DNA from: Hymenobacter sp. BT559
GTDB taxonomy: Bacteria > Bacteroidota > Bacteroidia > Cytophagales > Hymenobacteraceae
Length of the DNA stretch: 64,000 bases
Direction: 5' to 3'
NCBI RefSeq assembly: GCF_016427535.1
Contig: NZ_JAELXV010000001.1
Span: 1,054,001-1,118,000, forward strand
Positions 1-8,978 of this stretch are shown piece after piece. Under the pieces are notes generated by a model. That model worked only from the letters and a program-made list of their open reading frames with translations. It was not told where the DNA came from and ran no database searches. The translations under genes were made by a program, and so were the position numbers. How positions within the stretch are numbered: position 1 is the first letter of the stretch; each line of letters opens with the position of its first letter.

Positions 1-1791
1 GTCGCCGCGGAGCTGGGCTACCTGGGCTGTGGCACCTACCGAGGCTTGTAGCTTACGCACGTTGTAGCGGTAGCTCAGGCCGCCGCCCTGGTTGAGGTAG
101 TAATTATTAAACACGTTGCTCAGGGCCGTGTCGAGGCGCGAGTATTGCTGGTCGCCAGCGTCGAAGTTGTAAGTGCGCTTATCCGAGTTGTTGGGGGCGT
201 AGTTGAGCGAGTAATTAGCCTGCAATTGGGCATGCTGCCCGATGGGCTGGGTATAAGCTAGGTTGCCGCCAATGTTACCGCTGTTCTGGGTCAGCAGCGA
301 CTGTTGGTTGAGGTTGGTGCTGGTAGTGCCCGCCGCGCTCCGGGTAGTTAGTATAGAGGTGCCGGTGCGGTCATTGTATGCCCCATTGATATTGAGCGAG
401 ATAGTGCGCCCCGGCCGGCCGCGCAGGCGGCGGCGCAACAGCAGGTCACCGCCGGGGTTGATGCCCCGGTTATTTGACAAGTAGCGGCTGTCAATCTCGC
501 TTTGGGTGAGGCCGCCGCTGGCCGTAATACCATTCGAGAGGCGGTTGGCATCGTTTTGCTGCCACGATATGCGGGGGCGAAACAATACAGAAGTGGCCGA
601 GTCAATCTTATGGTCGATGCGGAAGTTTGCCCGGTGGTTGTAGTTGATGCTGCCCGATTGGGAAACCGCACTGTAGCTTGTATTCTCGCGGCCCGGCAGC
701 ACGTACTGACGTAGGTTGCTGCTGTTGAGCTGGTTATTGGAGCGGTTGAAGAAGTAGCTACCCGAAAACTCAGTGGCTTTGTTCCACACGTTCGAGTAGT
801 TGAGGCCCGCCGCGTGGGTGGTGTTAATGCCACCGTTTTGATTCACCAGGAAGTTGCCCGAGGCATTGTTACCGCCCCCGCCGCCGCGCCCGCCCTGGGC
901 CGAGTTACCAATAACCCCTAGGAGGTCGTCGGAGCTGAAATTTTGCTCATTCACGTTGTTGCTTTGGGCCAACACCGTAGTGCGCCGGTCGCCGTGAAAG
1001 TCGTTGAGATTCAGGCTGGCACGGTAGCGCGACGGGCCATTGTCACCTAGGGCCCCTGGCCCGAAACCTCCCACGGCCCGCCCAAACTGCCCGTTGCGGA
1101 AGGCCGGCTTGGTGATGATATTGAGTGTTTTCTGGGTATTGCCGTCGTTGAAGCCCGAGAAGCGGCTTTGCTCACTCATCTGGTCAAAAATCTCAACCTT
1201 GTCGATGGCCTCGGCGGGCAGGTTTTTGAGGACGGCGTCGGGGTCGGTGCCAAAAAACGGCTTGCCATCGACCAATATCTGCTGCACGGCCTCGCCCTGG
1301 GCCTGAGTCTTGCCCTGGGCATCGGTCTGAATACCCGGCATCTTAGTAATGAGGTCGCCAGCCGTAGCGTCGGGGTTAGTTTTGAAGGCCTTAGCGTTGA
1401 TACTGGTCGTGTCGCCACGCTGTACTTGCACGGCCTGGCCAGATACCTCCACCGTTTTGAGCACTGTGCCGCCAGTTTGCAGCGCTAGGTCACCTAGGGC
1501 AATGGGCTGCCCGCCGGCGGGCACGGTCAGGGCTTGGCGCTGGTCGCGGTAGCCTACAAATGACACCGTGAGCAGGTATCGCCCTACTGCCACATTATCA
1601 ATCTGAAACGAGCCGTTGCCCCCCACCGCCGTGCCGGTTTTTACCGAGTCGGGCAGGTGCGTCAGCACCACGTTGGCCCCAATGAGCGGGCTCTGGTCTT
1701 TAGCATCCAAGACTTTGCCGCGCACCGCACTTTGGGCCTGCGCCGAAAAGGCCAGCAGCCAGGCCACACCCACCAAGAGTAAAAATCGCAT
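1..1791 (-). CDS. Outer-membrane TonB-dependent receptor-like protein, 3' end outside window
   Basis: The reading frame starts at the ATG at 1789-1791 and stays open to the window edge, so at least 597 codons are present and the C-terminus is missing. The protein begins with a signal peptide (MRFLLLVGVAWLLAFSAQAQ), then a CarboxypepD_reg-like beta-sandwich (about residues 21-105, with GKVLDAKDQSPLIGANVVL and VSFVGYRD). A TonB-plug-like region follows (about 120-230, with GDLITKMPGIQTDAQG and ILVDGKPFFGTDPDAVLKN), then the start of a beta-barrel rich in Asn/Tyr/Gly. This matches the Bacteroidota outer membrane beta-barrel family (OMP_b-brl_3 type). The substrate cannot be told. There is no SusD partner within the window on this side. 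The gene is separated from the downstream-facing O-methyltransferase by 58 bp on the same strand, so the two may be co-transcribed. Confidence 0.85.
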   Translation of the reverse strand, partial: MRFLLLVGVAWLLAFSAQAQSAVRGKVLDAKDQSPLIGANVVLTHLPDSVKTGTAVGGNGSFQIDNVAVGRYLLTVSFVGYRDQRQALTVPAGGQPIALGDLALQTGGTVLKTVEVSGQAVQVQRGDTTSINAKAFKTNPDATAGDLITKMPGIQTDAQGKTQAQGEAVQQILVDGKPFFGTDPDAVLKNLPAEAIDKVEIFDQMSEQSRFSGFNDGNTQKTLNIITKPAFRNGQFGRAVGGFGPGALGDNGPSRYRASLNLNDFHGDRRTTVLAQSNNVNEQNFSSDDLLGVIGNSAQGGRGGGGGNNASGNFLVNQNGGINTTHAAGLNYSNVWNKATEFSGSYFFNRSNNQLNSSNLRQYVLPGRENTSYSAVSQSGSINYNHRANFRIDHKIDSATSVLFRPRISWQQNDANRLSNGITASGGLTQSEIDSRYLSNNRGINPGGDLLLRRRLRGRPGRTISLNINGAYNDRTGTSILTTRSAAGTTSTNLNQQSLLTQNSGNIGGNLAYTQPIGQHAQLQANYSLNYAPNNSDKRTYNFDAGDQQYSRLDTALSNVFNNYYLNQGGGLSYRYNVRKLQASVGATAQVAQLRGD

Positions 1792-1849
1792 AGGGTTCAG
1801 GGAATTACGAATGCTAACGACGCAGCCGCGGGCAAAAGGTTGGACTGAC

Positions 1850-2494
1850 TTATTGGCGGCGCAGCAGCAGCAGGCCGTCGCGCACGGGCAGCAGCAGGGG
1901 CACCACGCGCGGGTCATGCTGCACGAGGTCGTTGAAGGCGCGTACCGCTCGCGTATCGTGGTCATTGGCTTTTAAGGGGTAATCGGGCAGCGCCTTACCG
2001 CCCCACAGTACATTATCGACGATGAGCAGCCCGCCCGGCCTCACCTGGTCCACGACCAGCTCAAAGTACCGTCCATTGTTAATCTTGTCGGCGTCAATAA
2101 AGACTAAGTCCCATACTTCACCGACCAACCCGGCCAAAACATCGCGCGCATCGCCGATATATAGCGTTATAGCCTCCGAAAGCCCCGCCGCCGCTACGTA
2201 GCGCCGAATGCGGCTCTCGCGCTCGGGGTTGATTTCGATGGTGTGCACGTGCCCACCCTGGGCCAGCCCCTCGGCCAAGCACAGCGTAGCATAGCCCGTG
2301 AAAGTACCGATTTCCAGTACTCGCTGCGGCTGCATCAGGTGCGAGAGCATGCTCAGCAGCCGGCCCTGCCAGTGGCCGGTGGCCATGCGCGGCATTAGTA
2401 ACTGCAAGTGGGTTTCGCGCCAAAGCTGATAGAGCAGCGGCGGCTCGGGCTCGGAGTGCTGGTCGGTGTAGGCTTGGATTTGGTCGTCGGTCAT
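1850..2494 (-). CDS. SAM-dependent O-methyltransferase (COMT/CCoAOMT family)
   Basis: A 214-residue class I methyltransferase. The SAM-binding motif is VLEIGTFTGYATLCLAE (about residues 73-89), the acidic residue after strand 2 is in HTIEINPE, the metal/substrate region is DLVFIDADK, and LLIVDNVLWGG follows. This order is typical of the catechol/caffeoyl-CoA O-methyltransferase family (PF01596), which acts on a small aromatic diol with a divalent metal. The native substrate is unknown. An in-frame ATG 36 bp upstream (2530) exists, but the start MTDDQIQAYTDQHSEPEP fits the usual family N-terminus better. The gene lies downstream of the SRA-domain gene with a gap of about 150 bp. Confidence 0.88.
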   Translation of the reverse strand: MTDDQIQAYTDQHSEPEPPLLYQLWRETHLQLLMPRMATGHWQGRLLSMLSHLMQPQRVLEIGTFTGYATLCLAEGLAQGGHVHTIEINPERESRIRRYVAAAGLSEAITLYIGDARDVLAGLVGEVWDLVFIDADKINNGRYFELVVDQVRPGGLLIVDNVLWGGKALPDYPLKANDHDTRAVRAFNDLVQHDPRVVPLLLPVRDGLLLLRRQ

Positions 2495-2642
2495 TAAAAA
2501 AGAAAGTATACCGCGCAACCTAGAAGCCAAGCTGTCCTTGCGGGAGGATACAGCCAGCTCCTAGGTAGTGGTTATAAGATTGATTAGTCAGCTTTCTGAA
2601 TGCAGAGGCTTTTCCCTACCATCTTGCCTAGACAGCACAGGT

Positions 2643-3104
2643 TTATGCTGCACGCTTTCGGAAAGGTTCGAGTCGGAAGCGATAGACTTTAAAGTCTGAT
2701 TTGCCTAGCACGTATTCGTGCGCTACTACTCGCCACAGCCCCTCATAGCGGAATTGCCACAAAGCCGGTGCCACATCAACGCGCCTGAAAACGCGTACTG
2801 GCTGCCCTATTTCTTGGCTGCGAATTAAGCCCTGATTGCGGTAACTCAGGTCTTGGTCTGCTATCTGGTGCCCAGTTTTGGCGTCGCGCGCGCCGTGGCC
2901 TGCGTACCAGAAATAGTCTTCGTGAATCTCGTCGTCCTCGTATTGGTCGGCCAAGATGATACTCTCAGCACCTAGGGCCGCCGTGGCGCACACGCCCGCT
3001 CGGCGTGGCCGGTGCTGCCCCAGCAGCGAAAGCTCAAGCCGAGAATGAAATAAGTCGCCTGGCTGGGCTGACCCTACATGACCAAACACTGGAGCCCCTG
3101 TCAT
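2643..3104 (-). CDS. Stand-alone SRA/YDG-domain protein (modified-base DNA reader)
   Basis: A 153-residue protein that is essentially one SRA (SET- and RING-associated, YDG) domain. Landmarks in the family order are: PGDLFHSRLELSLLGQHRP near residue 15, AGV..., an Ile-rich strand before QYEDDEIHEDYFWYAGHG (the YEDD and YxGxG signature, about 54-71), DQDLSYRNQGL (about 83-93), PVRVFRR (about 102-108), YEGLWRV (YDG variant, about 119-125) and GKSDFKVYRFRLEP. SRA domains flip and read 5-methylcytosine or hydroxymethylcytosine. In bacteria they are normally fused to HNH or other nuclease domains, but none is present here or in the 150 bp downstream. The start ATG lies 2 nt after the M16 peptidase stop, so translation is probably coupled to it. 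The biological role is unknown. Confidence 0.8.
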   Translation of the reverse strand: MTGAPVFGHVGSAQPGDLFHSRLELSLLGQHRPRRAGVCATAALGAESIILADQYEDDEIHEDYFWYAGHGARDAKTGHQIADQDLSYRNQGLIRSQEIGQPVRVFRRVDVAPALWQFRYEGLWRVVAHEYVLGKSDFKVYRFRLEPFRKRAA

Positions 3105-3106
3105 TG

Positions 3107-4345
3107 CTACTTCCCTTCTGGCACGTATTGCAGCAGGCTCAAATTGGGCTCGGCTAGCACTTCGTTGGCTAGCTCGCGCAACTCGGCAGCCGTGATGCGC
3201 TCGATGCGGCCGAAGATTTCGCTCAGCGGCTCTACGCGGCCTATGTCGAGCGTGCTCTTGCCGAGCAGCTGCATCAGACCCGAATTACTTTCCTCGCTCA
3301 TGGCGAGCTGGCCCATGAGCTGGTTTTTGGCCACGTGCAGCTGGCTAGTGGTCAGCTCTTTCTCGCGTAGCAGCTTTAGCTCCTTCTGCACCAAGCCCAG
3401 CGTGCGGTTGAGCTGTTTGCCTTCAGTGCCGAAGTAAACGCCAAACAGCCCCGTGTCGGTGTAGGCCGAGTAGCTGCTGTCGATGGTATACACGAGGCCA
3501 TATTTTTCGCGCACCGCCAAGTTGAGGCGCGAATTCATACCCGGCCCACCTAGGATGTTGTTGAGCATGAAAAACGGAACGCGCCGCCGGTCGGTGAGCG
3601 GGTAGGCCGGGCCGCCCAGCAAGCAGTGCGCCTGCGTGATGGGCCGCGACTCGACCTTGCTCTGGCGCTCGTAGTTGCCGAAGGGCAGGCGCGGGCGTGG
3701 GCCCAGCCGGGCTGGCAGCGGGGCCAGCAGCTTATCAGCCAAGCGCTTTACTTCTTTGAACGGGAGATTGCTCACCGAGCTGAAAATCAGCCGGTCGGTG
3801 CGCACGTTCTCGTTGTAAAACGCGTGAAAGTCCTCGCTTTGGAAGCTGCTCACGCTCTCGCGGGTACCTAGGATATTGACGCCCAGCGGGTGGCGCCCAA
3901 ACACCACCGTGTCGAAGTCGTCGATAATGGCATCTTCCGGTGCGTCCTGGTACATGCTCATTTCTTCCAAAATCACGCCGCGCTCTTTCTCCAATTCGCG
4001 GCCGGGAAATACGGAGTTAAACGTGAGGTCGGTGAGCAACTCAAACGCCCGCTCGAAGTGCGTGCTCAGGAGCGTGGCGTAGAAGCAGATTTTCTCCTTA
4101 GTAGTATAAGCGTTTAGCTCGCCGCCCACGGTTTCGAGGCGGTTGAGGATGTGAAATGACTTGCGCTTGTGCGTGCCCTTAAAGGCCATGTGCTCCCAGA
4201 AGTGCGCCAGCCCCTGCTGGTGGTCTTTCTCATCGCGCGAGCCAATATCAAGCAAAAAGCCGCAGTGCGCGATTTTGGTATGTAATACCTGTTTGTGCAG
4301 CAAGCGAATACCATTAGGGTATTCGTGAATTTCGTAGTCTAACAT
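3107..4345 (-). CDS. M16 family zinc metallopeptidase (insulinase/processing-peptidase-like)
   Basis: A 412-residue protein with the inverted zinc motif HFWEH (within GLAHFWEHMAFKGTHKR, about residue 50) and the downstream helix ELNAYTTKEKICFYATLL. The third zinc-ligand Glu lies in the helix around ERGVILEEMSMY. The C-terminal half contains NNILGGPGMNSRLNLAVREKYGLVYTI, the inactive-homologue fold that completes the M16 clam shell. Length is right for a one-chain bacterial M16B enzyme. No signal peptide is seen, so it is probably cytoplasmic. I chose MLDYEIHEYPNGIRL as the start, five residues after another ATG at 4360, because this matches the usual family N-terminus. The gene is upstream of, and nearly overlapping with, the SRA-domain gene. 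Confidence 0.9.
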   Translation of the reverse strand: MLDYEIHEYPNGIRLLHKQVLHTKIAHCGFLLDIGSRDEKDHQQGLAHFWEHMAFKGTHKRKSFHILNRLETVGGELNAYTTKEKICFYATLLSTHFERAFELLTDLTFNSVFPGRELEKERGVILEEMSMYQDAPEDAIIDDFDTVVFGRHPLGVNILGTRESVSSFQSEDFHAFYNENVRTDRLIFSSVSNLPFKEVKRLADKLLAPLPARLGPRPRLPFGNYERQSKVESRPITQAHCLLGGPAYPLTDRRRVPFFMLNNILGGPGMNSRLNLAVREKYGLVYTIDSSYSAYTDTGLFGVYFGTEGKQLNRTLGLVQKELKLLREKELTTSQLHVAKNQLMGQLAMSEESNSGLMQLLGKSTLDIGRVEPLSEIFGRIERITAAELRELANEVLAEPNLSLLQYVPEGK

Positions 4346-4432
4346 TAATGCTATAAGCAAAATAAAGCAGCAAAGTTCGGTGCTGTAACGCGGACTCTAG
4401 GAGTATTTACGAGAAGTGTCTTTCTCGCCCAT

Positions 4433-4500
4433 CATGCTGACGCAGGAGGCATCTCGTAACGTAAGATTCTAACCTGATAAGGTGTTCCTACGCCAGCATG
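4433..4500. repeat. Dispersed inverted repeat (GTCATGCTGA family), copy 1
   Basis: An imperfect hairpin with arms beginning CATGCTGACGCAGGA and ending TCCTACGCCAGCATG, separated by about 35 nt. It lies between the M16 peptidase (start 4345) and the M1 aminopeptidase (stop 4515). It shares its outer arms with copies at 32469, 45358 and 58381. It may also act as a transcription barrier or terminator for the M1 gene. Confidence 0.7.
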
Positions 4501-4514
4501 ACAAGAGTGTGGTG

Positions 4515-7124
4515 CTACAGCTTTTGCGCCCTAAATAAGTCGTCGGCCGCTTGCAGCAGCTTCAAGCGCAGCTGCGGATTGTAGCTGGTGGCCGGGTGGG
4601 CCGCTAGGAAGCTTTCTACCGTACGGGCCGCCGTGGCCGAGCGGTAGCTACCTAAGGTAGCCTGCAGCCACGAAGCCGGGAAAAAGATGTCGCCCGTGGC
4701 TTGAATCTCGGCTAGCAGGTCGAGGCTGGCCGGGAGGTATTTCTCCGACGTGGCTTGGCGTAGCGGGTGGTGCAGGTACCCTAGGGCGGCCGTTACCCAA
4801 GCTTCTTTTTCGCGGTTTTTCTCGTCTTTGAGCGAGGCAAAAAACTGGTCACGCACGGCCACCTCGGGCGAGAGCGCGGGCATCATAAACTCTAGGCGCT
4901 GGCGGCGGTCTACGTTTTTAATGCGCGCTAATTGCTGCGATAGAATGGGTTGCGAAGCGGCATAGTCGCGCACGGCCAGCGCCAGGGCCAGACTGGTGTA
5001 GTCGTCCTCGGTCAGCTTTACTTGCGCGGGCGCCTTCTGCGCTTGCCAGATTTGGTAGAGGTGCGCTTTGGCAGCCGGGGTCAGGGCAATGCTTTGATAA
5101 GCTTTGAAATACAGCTTCTGCTCGCCCGGCAACTTTTGGGCGAGCATGGCCTGCCAAAGCGCTTTCTCTAGCGCGGGCGCCAGGTCAGTGCGCTCAGCCG
5201 GCGACAAGAACTTCCAGAAAATATCGCTCAGCTGGCCGGTAAGCAGCTTAATATTGAGGTCGTTCGTTTCGTGTGCAAGCTGACCTAGGTAACGGTCGAG
5301 CAGCGGGCGCGGCGCTAGACCTCGACCGCTCAGCATATTCTCGTAAAGCGCGATGTACGTGCTGGCCCGGGCTACCGGGTCGGCCAGCATGGCTAGGTTA
5401 TCGGCTACTTGCGGCGCTACCGGAAACACACCGTAGCCTAGGCCCTTGGGGTTAAATAGGACGTACTTCGGCGCTGCGCTTTGGGCGGGCAGTGGTACGC
5501 TTACTTGGCGCTGGTCCATATTCACCGTCAGCTCAACGGGGCCGCTGGGGTACATGAGCGTCACCTCAAACTGCTGGGGCCACACCCGGTCGGAGCCATC
5601 TTCGGCGCGCTGGTTAATAATGAGTTGCTTGGGCTGGCCGGTAGCTGGTTGCAGCTGGTAGTTGAATAGTGGCCGGCCGGGCTGATTCACCCATACCTGG
5701 TTCCAAGCTTGTAGGTCAGCGGGCGTGTGGGCATCCAGTATAGCGATGAGGTCGGGCCAGGTGGCATTGCCGTGAGCGTACTTTTTCAAGTACTCTTGCA
5801 CGCCGGCCTGAAAGGGCTTTTCGCCCATCAGGCGCTCTAGCTGCCGCATCATGATGGGCGCCTTGTGGTAGATGATGTTGCCGTAGAGCGAACCCGCATC
5901 CTGCAAATTGGCCAGCGGCTGCCGAATGGGGTTAGCCCCAGCGGTGCGGTCTACGGCGTAGGCGGCGGGGTAGTGGTCGGTCACAAACTTGAGCAACTGC
6001 GCCGGGCCGGCCGCCGCTTCGGGGTTCATCTTGTCGGCCATGAAGTTGGCGAATACCTCCTTCATCCACACATCGTTGAACCACTGCATCGTCACGAGGT
6101 CACCAAACCACATGTGGGCCGTTTCGTGGCCAATGAGGTTTTGGCGCCCCAGCAGTTGGTCTTTGGTCGCGCCCTCATCCAGAAATAAGCTAGACGCCTT
6201 ATAGTCAATATTTCCCACGTGCTCCATGCCGCCGTACTGAAAGTCGGGGATAGCCGTGAAATCGAACTTCTGAAAGGGATAAGGAATGCCCGTGTACTTC
6301 TCCAAAAAGCTGAGCGCCTCGCCGTGCAGCCGGAAAATAGCCGGCATACTGAGCCGAATCTTAGTCGAGTCCGTTTCGCGATGCAGGAAATTCATGGCCC
6401 GCCCGCCCACCTCGCGGTGCACCGGCGTAAACTTGCCAGCCGCAAACGAGAACAAGTAGGTGCTGATAGAATCGGATGGCGCGAAGTGATACACTTTAAA
6501 CCCTGGCACGCGCCCGTCGAGCGTGGCGGCAGAAGAGTCGGCCAGCAATCCATTGGCTACGGCCTGCCACTGGCGGGGTACCTGAAGCGACAGGGTAAGG
6601 GTCGCCTTCAGATTGGGCTGGTCGAAAACCGGAAACACCGTGCGGGCGCGGTCGGGCACGAGCAGTGTGTAGAGGTAGTCGTCGCTGCGATTGAGCGATT
6701 GGTCGCCGGCCACAAACTCAATCTTCACCTCATTGCGCCCTACTACCAGCGACTGGGCTGGAAGTAATAGGTGCTCGTTGCGGTAGTCTATGGACACTGG
6801 GCGACCGTTCACCGTCACGCTACGCAGGTGGTCGGCCGGAGCTTTAAAATCGAGTTGGAGCGGCTGGCGGTTGTCTTTCAGATGGAAAGCCACTACTTCC
6901 GAGCCCGTAATAGGCGTTGCCTTTTGGGCAGGAATACGCAAGTCAAGGGTATAGGCCACCTGGCTCAGCAGCTGCTTGCGCGCCTCGGCCAGCGTTTGCG
7001 AAACACCCGTTTCGACGGCAAGGGCGGGGGCAGTAGTTGTGGGCGCAAGGGGGCGTTGGCAAGCGGCGGCGAGCAAACCCACCAGCAAACCAGCCGAGCC
7101 AGTGGTACGAAAGCGAAAAGTCAT
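4515..7124 (-). CDS. M1 family aminopeptidase (ERAP/aminopeptidase N-like), exported
   Basis: An 869-residue gluzincin. It has the zinc signature HETAHMWFGDLV followed by NDVWMKE (HExxH-x18-E, about residue 330) and an exopeptidase motif GGMEH in place of the canonical GAMEN. The family marker FPVFDQPNLKATL lies near residue 175. It should remove N-terminal amino acids from peptides. The start at 7124 (MTFRFRTTGSAGLLVGLL) gives a hydrophobic export signal ending in AAAC-Q, a weak lipobox, so it may be a periplasmic lipoprotein. A further ATG lies 24 bp upstream. The C-terminal half is the alpha-helical ERAP-like domain, ending near 4515. It is monocistronic, flanked by a repeat hairpin downstream. 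Confidence 0.92.
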   Translation of the reverse strand: MTFRFRTTGSAGLLVGLLAAACQRPLAPTTTAPALAVETGVSQTLAEARKQLLSQVAYTLDLRIPAQKATPITGSEVVAFHLKDNRQPLQLDFKAPADHLRSVTVNGRPVSIDYRNEHLLLPAQSLVVGRNEVKIEFVAGDQSLNRSDDYLYTLLVPDRARTVFPVFDQPNLKATLTLSLQVPRQWQAVANGLLADSSAATLDGRVPGFKVYHFAPSDSISTYLFSFAAGKFTPVHREVGGRAMNFLHRETDSTKIRLSMPAIFRLHGEALSFLEKYTGIPYPFQKFDFTAIPDFQYGGMEHVGNIDYKASSLFLDEGATKDQLLGRQNLIGHETAHMWFGDLVTMQWFNDVWMKEVFANFMADKMNPEAAAGPAQLLKFVTDHYPAAYAVDRTAGANPIRQPLANLQDAGSLYGNIIYHKAPIMMRQLERLMGEKPFQAGVQEYLKKYAHGNATWPDLIAILDAHTPADLQAWNQVWVNQPGRPLFNYQLQPATGQPKQLIINQRAEDGSDRVWPQQFEVTLMYPSGPVELTVNMDQRQVSVPLPAQSAAPKYVLFNPKGLGYGVFPVAPQVADNLAMLADPVARASTYIALYENMLSGRGLAPRPLLDRYLGQLAHETNDLNIKLLTGQLSDIFWKFLSPAERTDLAPALEKALWQAMLAQKLPGEQKLYFKAYQSIALTPAAKAHLYQIWQAQKAPAQVKLTEDDYTSLALALAVRDYAASQPILSQQLARIKNVDRRQRLEFMMPALSPEVAVRDQFFASLKDEKNREKEAWVTAALGYLHHPLRQATSEKYLPASLDLLAEIQATGDIFFPASWLQATLGSYRSATAARTVESFLAAHPATSYNPQLRLKLLQAADDLFRAQKL

Positions 7125-7197
7125 CAGGAAAGGCGAGGTAACCGCCAAAAGTAACCGGCCGCCGCAGCCCGGCCTAATCGACCTACCTAGGGCACGC

Positions 7198-8244
7198 TTA
7201 GCTAGTGAGCAGTTGCTGGCGCCACGCCTGCGCTTCGGCCAGCACGGCCAGCAGTTGCGCGGTGTCGATTTCGCGGGCGCAGCGGAAGTGCCCTAGGGGG
7301 CAGCGGGCGTGCCCGTGCAGCCCGCACGGCCGGCACGCCAGCGGCCCTAGGTGCTCGACCACGCGTGCAAACGAGCTAAGCGGCCCAAACCCAAACGCGG
7401 GCACTGTGGAGCAAAAAATGGCGCACACGGGCGCATCGACCGCCGAGCTCAGGTGCATGGGTGCCGAATCGTTGACGTAGTTGAGCACCGCGCCGCGCAT
7501 GAGGGCCGCCGACGCCAGCAGCGACAGTTTCCCCGACAGGTTGACCAAACCCGGCCGGTCCGCCGCCTGGGCTAGCTGCTCGCACGCAGCAGTATCGGGC
7601 GGCCCGCCGAGTAGGTACACGGGTAAGTGCGCAGGCAAGGCCGCCAGCAATTCCAGCCATTTTTCCTGCGGGTACTGCTTGGTAAACCATACTGACGTAG
7701 GTGCTAAGCACAGGTAGTCGCCCACAGCGGCGTAGGGCGCCGCGGCAGCTTCGTCGGCAGGGGTGGGGTAGAGCGCTGGCCTCAGTTTAGGAGTGACAGT
7801 ACTCAGCGAGGCATCAGTCAATAGCCCTAGGTTGCGCTGCACCTCGTGCGTGCCGTCGCCAATAACGTGCGGCACGCGCCGCGTAAAAAAGCGGCTGAAC
7901 GGATTCTCGGCAAACCCAACTCGCTCGGGCGCACCCGAAAACGCTGTGAGAAATCCTGTGCTGGCGAAGCGCTGCATCGTGACCACGCGCGCATACCGTG
8001 TCTGCCGAATCTGCTGGAGCAACCGCAGCAGGTTGGGATACTTCCGGTGCTTTTTATCCCATACCAATACCTGCCGCACGTGCGGGTGGCCGGCTAGTAG
8101 GCCTTCATTGCCACGCCGCACCAGCACGTCTATCGGAGTGGCCGGGGCCATGCGGTGCAAGTGCTCGACCAGCGCCGTGGCCAAGATAACGTCGCCAATA
8201 AAGGCCGTTTGGATAAGAAGCGTAGCGTGAGGAGAAGCAGGCAT
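7198..8244 (-). CDS. Glycosyltransferase family 9 (LPS heptosyltransferase-like)
   Basis: A 348-residue GT-B protein. The N-terminal motif LLIQTAFIGDVILATALVEHL is the GT9 acceptor-domain signature. The C-terminal half carries LAPTSVWFTKQYPQEKWLELL and VYLLGGPPD, then VNLSGKLSLLASAALM and the donor-binding NDSAPMHLSSAVDAPVCAIF. The family moves heptose from ADP-heptose onto lipid A-core or related glycans at the inner face of the membrane. A Cys-rich stretch (CRPCGLHGHARCPLGHFRC) near the C-terminus is a common GT9 feature. A TACCTTTG -7 box ends 10 nt before the ATG. It fits with the GmhB-like phosphatase at 36952, which belongs to the ADP-heptose pathway. Confidence 0.9.
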   Translation of the reverse strand: MPASPHATLLIQTAFIGDVILATALVEHLHRMAPATPIDVLVRRGNEGLLAGHPHVRQVLVWDKKHRKYPNLLRLLQQIRQTRYARVVTMQRFASTGFLTAFSGAPERVGFAENPFSRFFTRRVPHVIGDGTHEVQRNLGLLTDASLSTVTPKLRPALYPTPADEAAAAPYAAVGDYLCLAPTSVWFTKQYPQEKWLELLAALPAHLPVYLLGGPPDTAACEQLAQAADRPGLVNLSGKLSLLASAALMRGAVLNYVNDSAPMHLSSAVDAPVCAIFCSTVPAFGFGPLSSFARVVEHLGPLACRPCGLHGHARCPLGHFRCAREIDTAQLLAVLAEAQAWRQQLLTS

Positions 8245-8254
8245 GGGCAGGCTT

Positions 8255-8262
8255 CAAAGGTA
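8255..8262 (-). promoter_or_regulatory. Candidate -7 box (TACCTTTG) of the GT9 gene
   Basis: On the minus strand TACCTTTG matches the Bacteroidota TAnnTTTG consensus and ends 10 nt before the GT9 ATG. It overlaps one arm of the CCTAGG hairpin at 8260-8299. A weak TTTC about 19 nt upstream could be the -33 element. Confidence 0.5.
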
Positions 8263-8299
8263 GCCTAGGCGCCAGAAAACGAAAGGTGACCTAGGCTAC
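8260..8299. terminator. CCTAGG-containing inverted repeat after the macro-domain gene
   Basis: The arms GTAGCCTAGG and CCTAGGCTAC (10 bp, perfect) enclose 20 nt. The right arm contains the TAG stop of the macro-domain gene, so the hairpin sits at the 3' end of that mRNA. There is no T-tract, so termination is not certain. Confidence 0.45.
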
Positions 8300-8928
8300 G
8301 GAATATCGTATTTGATGTCCGAGTGGTTGTGCGTGTAGAAGTAGGCGTAATTGGCGCACATCTGTTCCCATCCTTTTTCGGTCGCGTACTGCTCGTGCAT
8401 CACATCCTCCCAGGCCAAACGCATTTGGCGGGCGCACACCAGCGGCCGAACTTGCCCAATGCCTGTGCCTAGGCCCGAGATTGCTACGCTCTTTACGCGC
8501 TCGCTAACGCGCTCACCAGTAGCTAGTTTTCCGTGGCGGAGTAGTGCCAGAATGGCTTTCATGGCCTGGTACACATTCGGCCCACGCGTGATGGTCATGG
8601 GCGTGCGCATGGTGGGCGCCGCAATCAGATAGGGGAAAAGCGCACTGCCCGTGGGCAGAATTTCGGCCTGGCCGACTAGCAGTTCTCCGTAATACTTTTC
8701 GCGAATGAGGCGCTGTAACTCTTTCTCTAAATGCCACCCTAGGTGTTTAGAAATAGCGAAGTCGAGTCCGCCATTCATGTAGCCAAAGCTGTTGGCTGGG
8801 CTGACTAAAGCGTCGGCCGGGTGGTCAAAAATGGAGCCGTGACGAACGGTAACCTGCGCCACATCGGCAAATACGGTTGACCAAGCGTCTGTTACTTCTT
8901 GGTTGGTGTCAACAAGGATTACGTGCAT
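8296..8928 (-). CDS. Macro-domain protein (ADP-ribose binding or hydrolysing)
   Basis: A 210-residue protein. The macro-domain landmarks are VRHGSIFDHPADALVSPANS (about residues 28-47), GYMNGGLDFAI (binding loop 1), LIAAPTMRTPM (about 100-110) and VAISGLGTGIGQVRP (phosphate-binding loop 2, about 147-161). Loop 1 has NGGLD where hydrolytic MacroD-type enzymes have a GGGVD/DGAI-like sequence, so both binding and de-ADP-ribosylation or metabolite hydrolysis are possible. Asn in PANS is conserved. No toxin or ADP-ribosyltransferase gene is adjacent. The gene is separated from mdh by a strong terminator and probably has its own promoter. Confidence 0.88.
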   Translation of the reverse strand: MHVILVDTNQEVTDAWSTVFADVAQVTVRHGSIFDHPADALVSPANSFGYMNGGLDFAISKHLGWHLEKELQRLIREKYYGELLVGQAEILPTGSALFPYLIAAPTMRTPMTITRGPNVYQAMKAILALLRHGKLATGERVSERVKSVAISGLGTGIGQVRPLVCARQMRLAWEDVMHEQYATEKGWEQMCANYAYFYTHNHSDIKYDIP

Positions 8929-8978
8929 GCAATAAATTGAGCACGCAAGGTACTAGCTACTAGTCATCTCAACTAAAA

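Noticed and set aside
2531..2642. Search for an HNH nuclease domain after the SRA protein
   Set aside because: The gap is too short and no frame shows HNH residues; the solo SRA stands.
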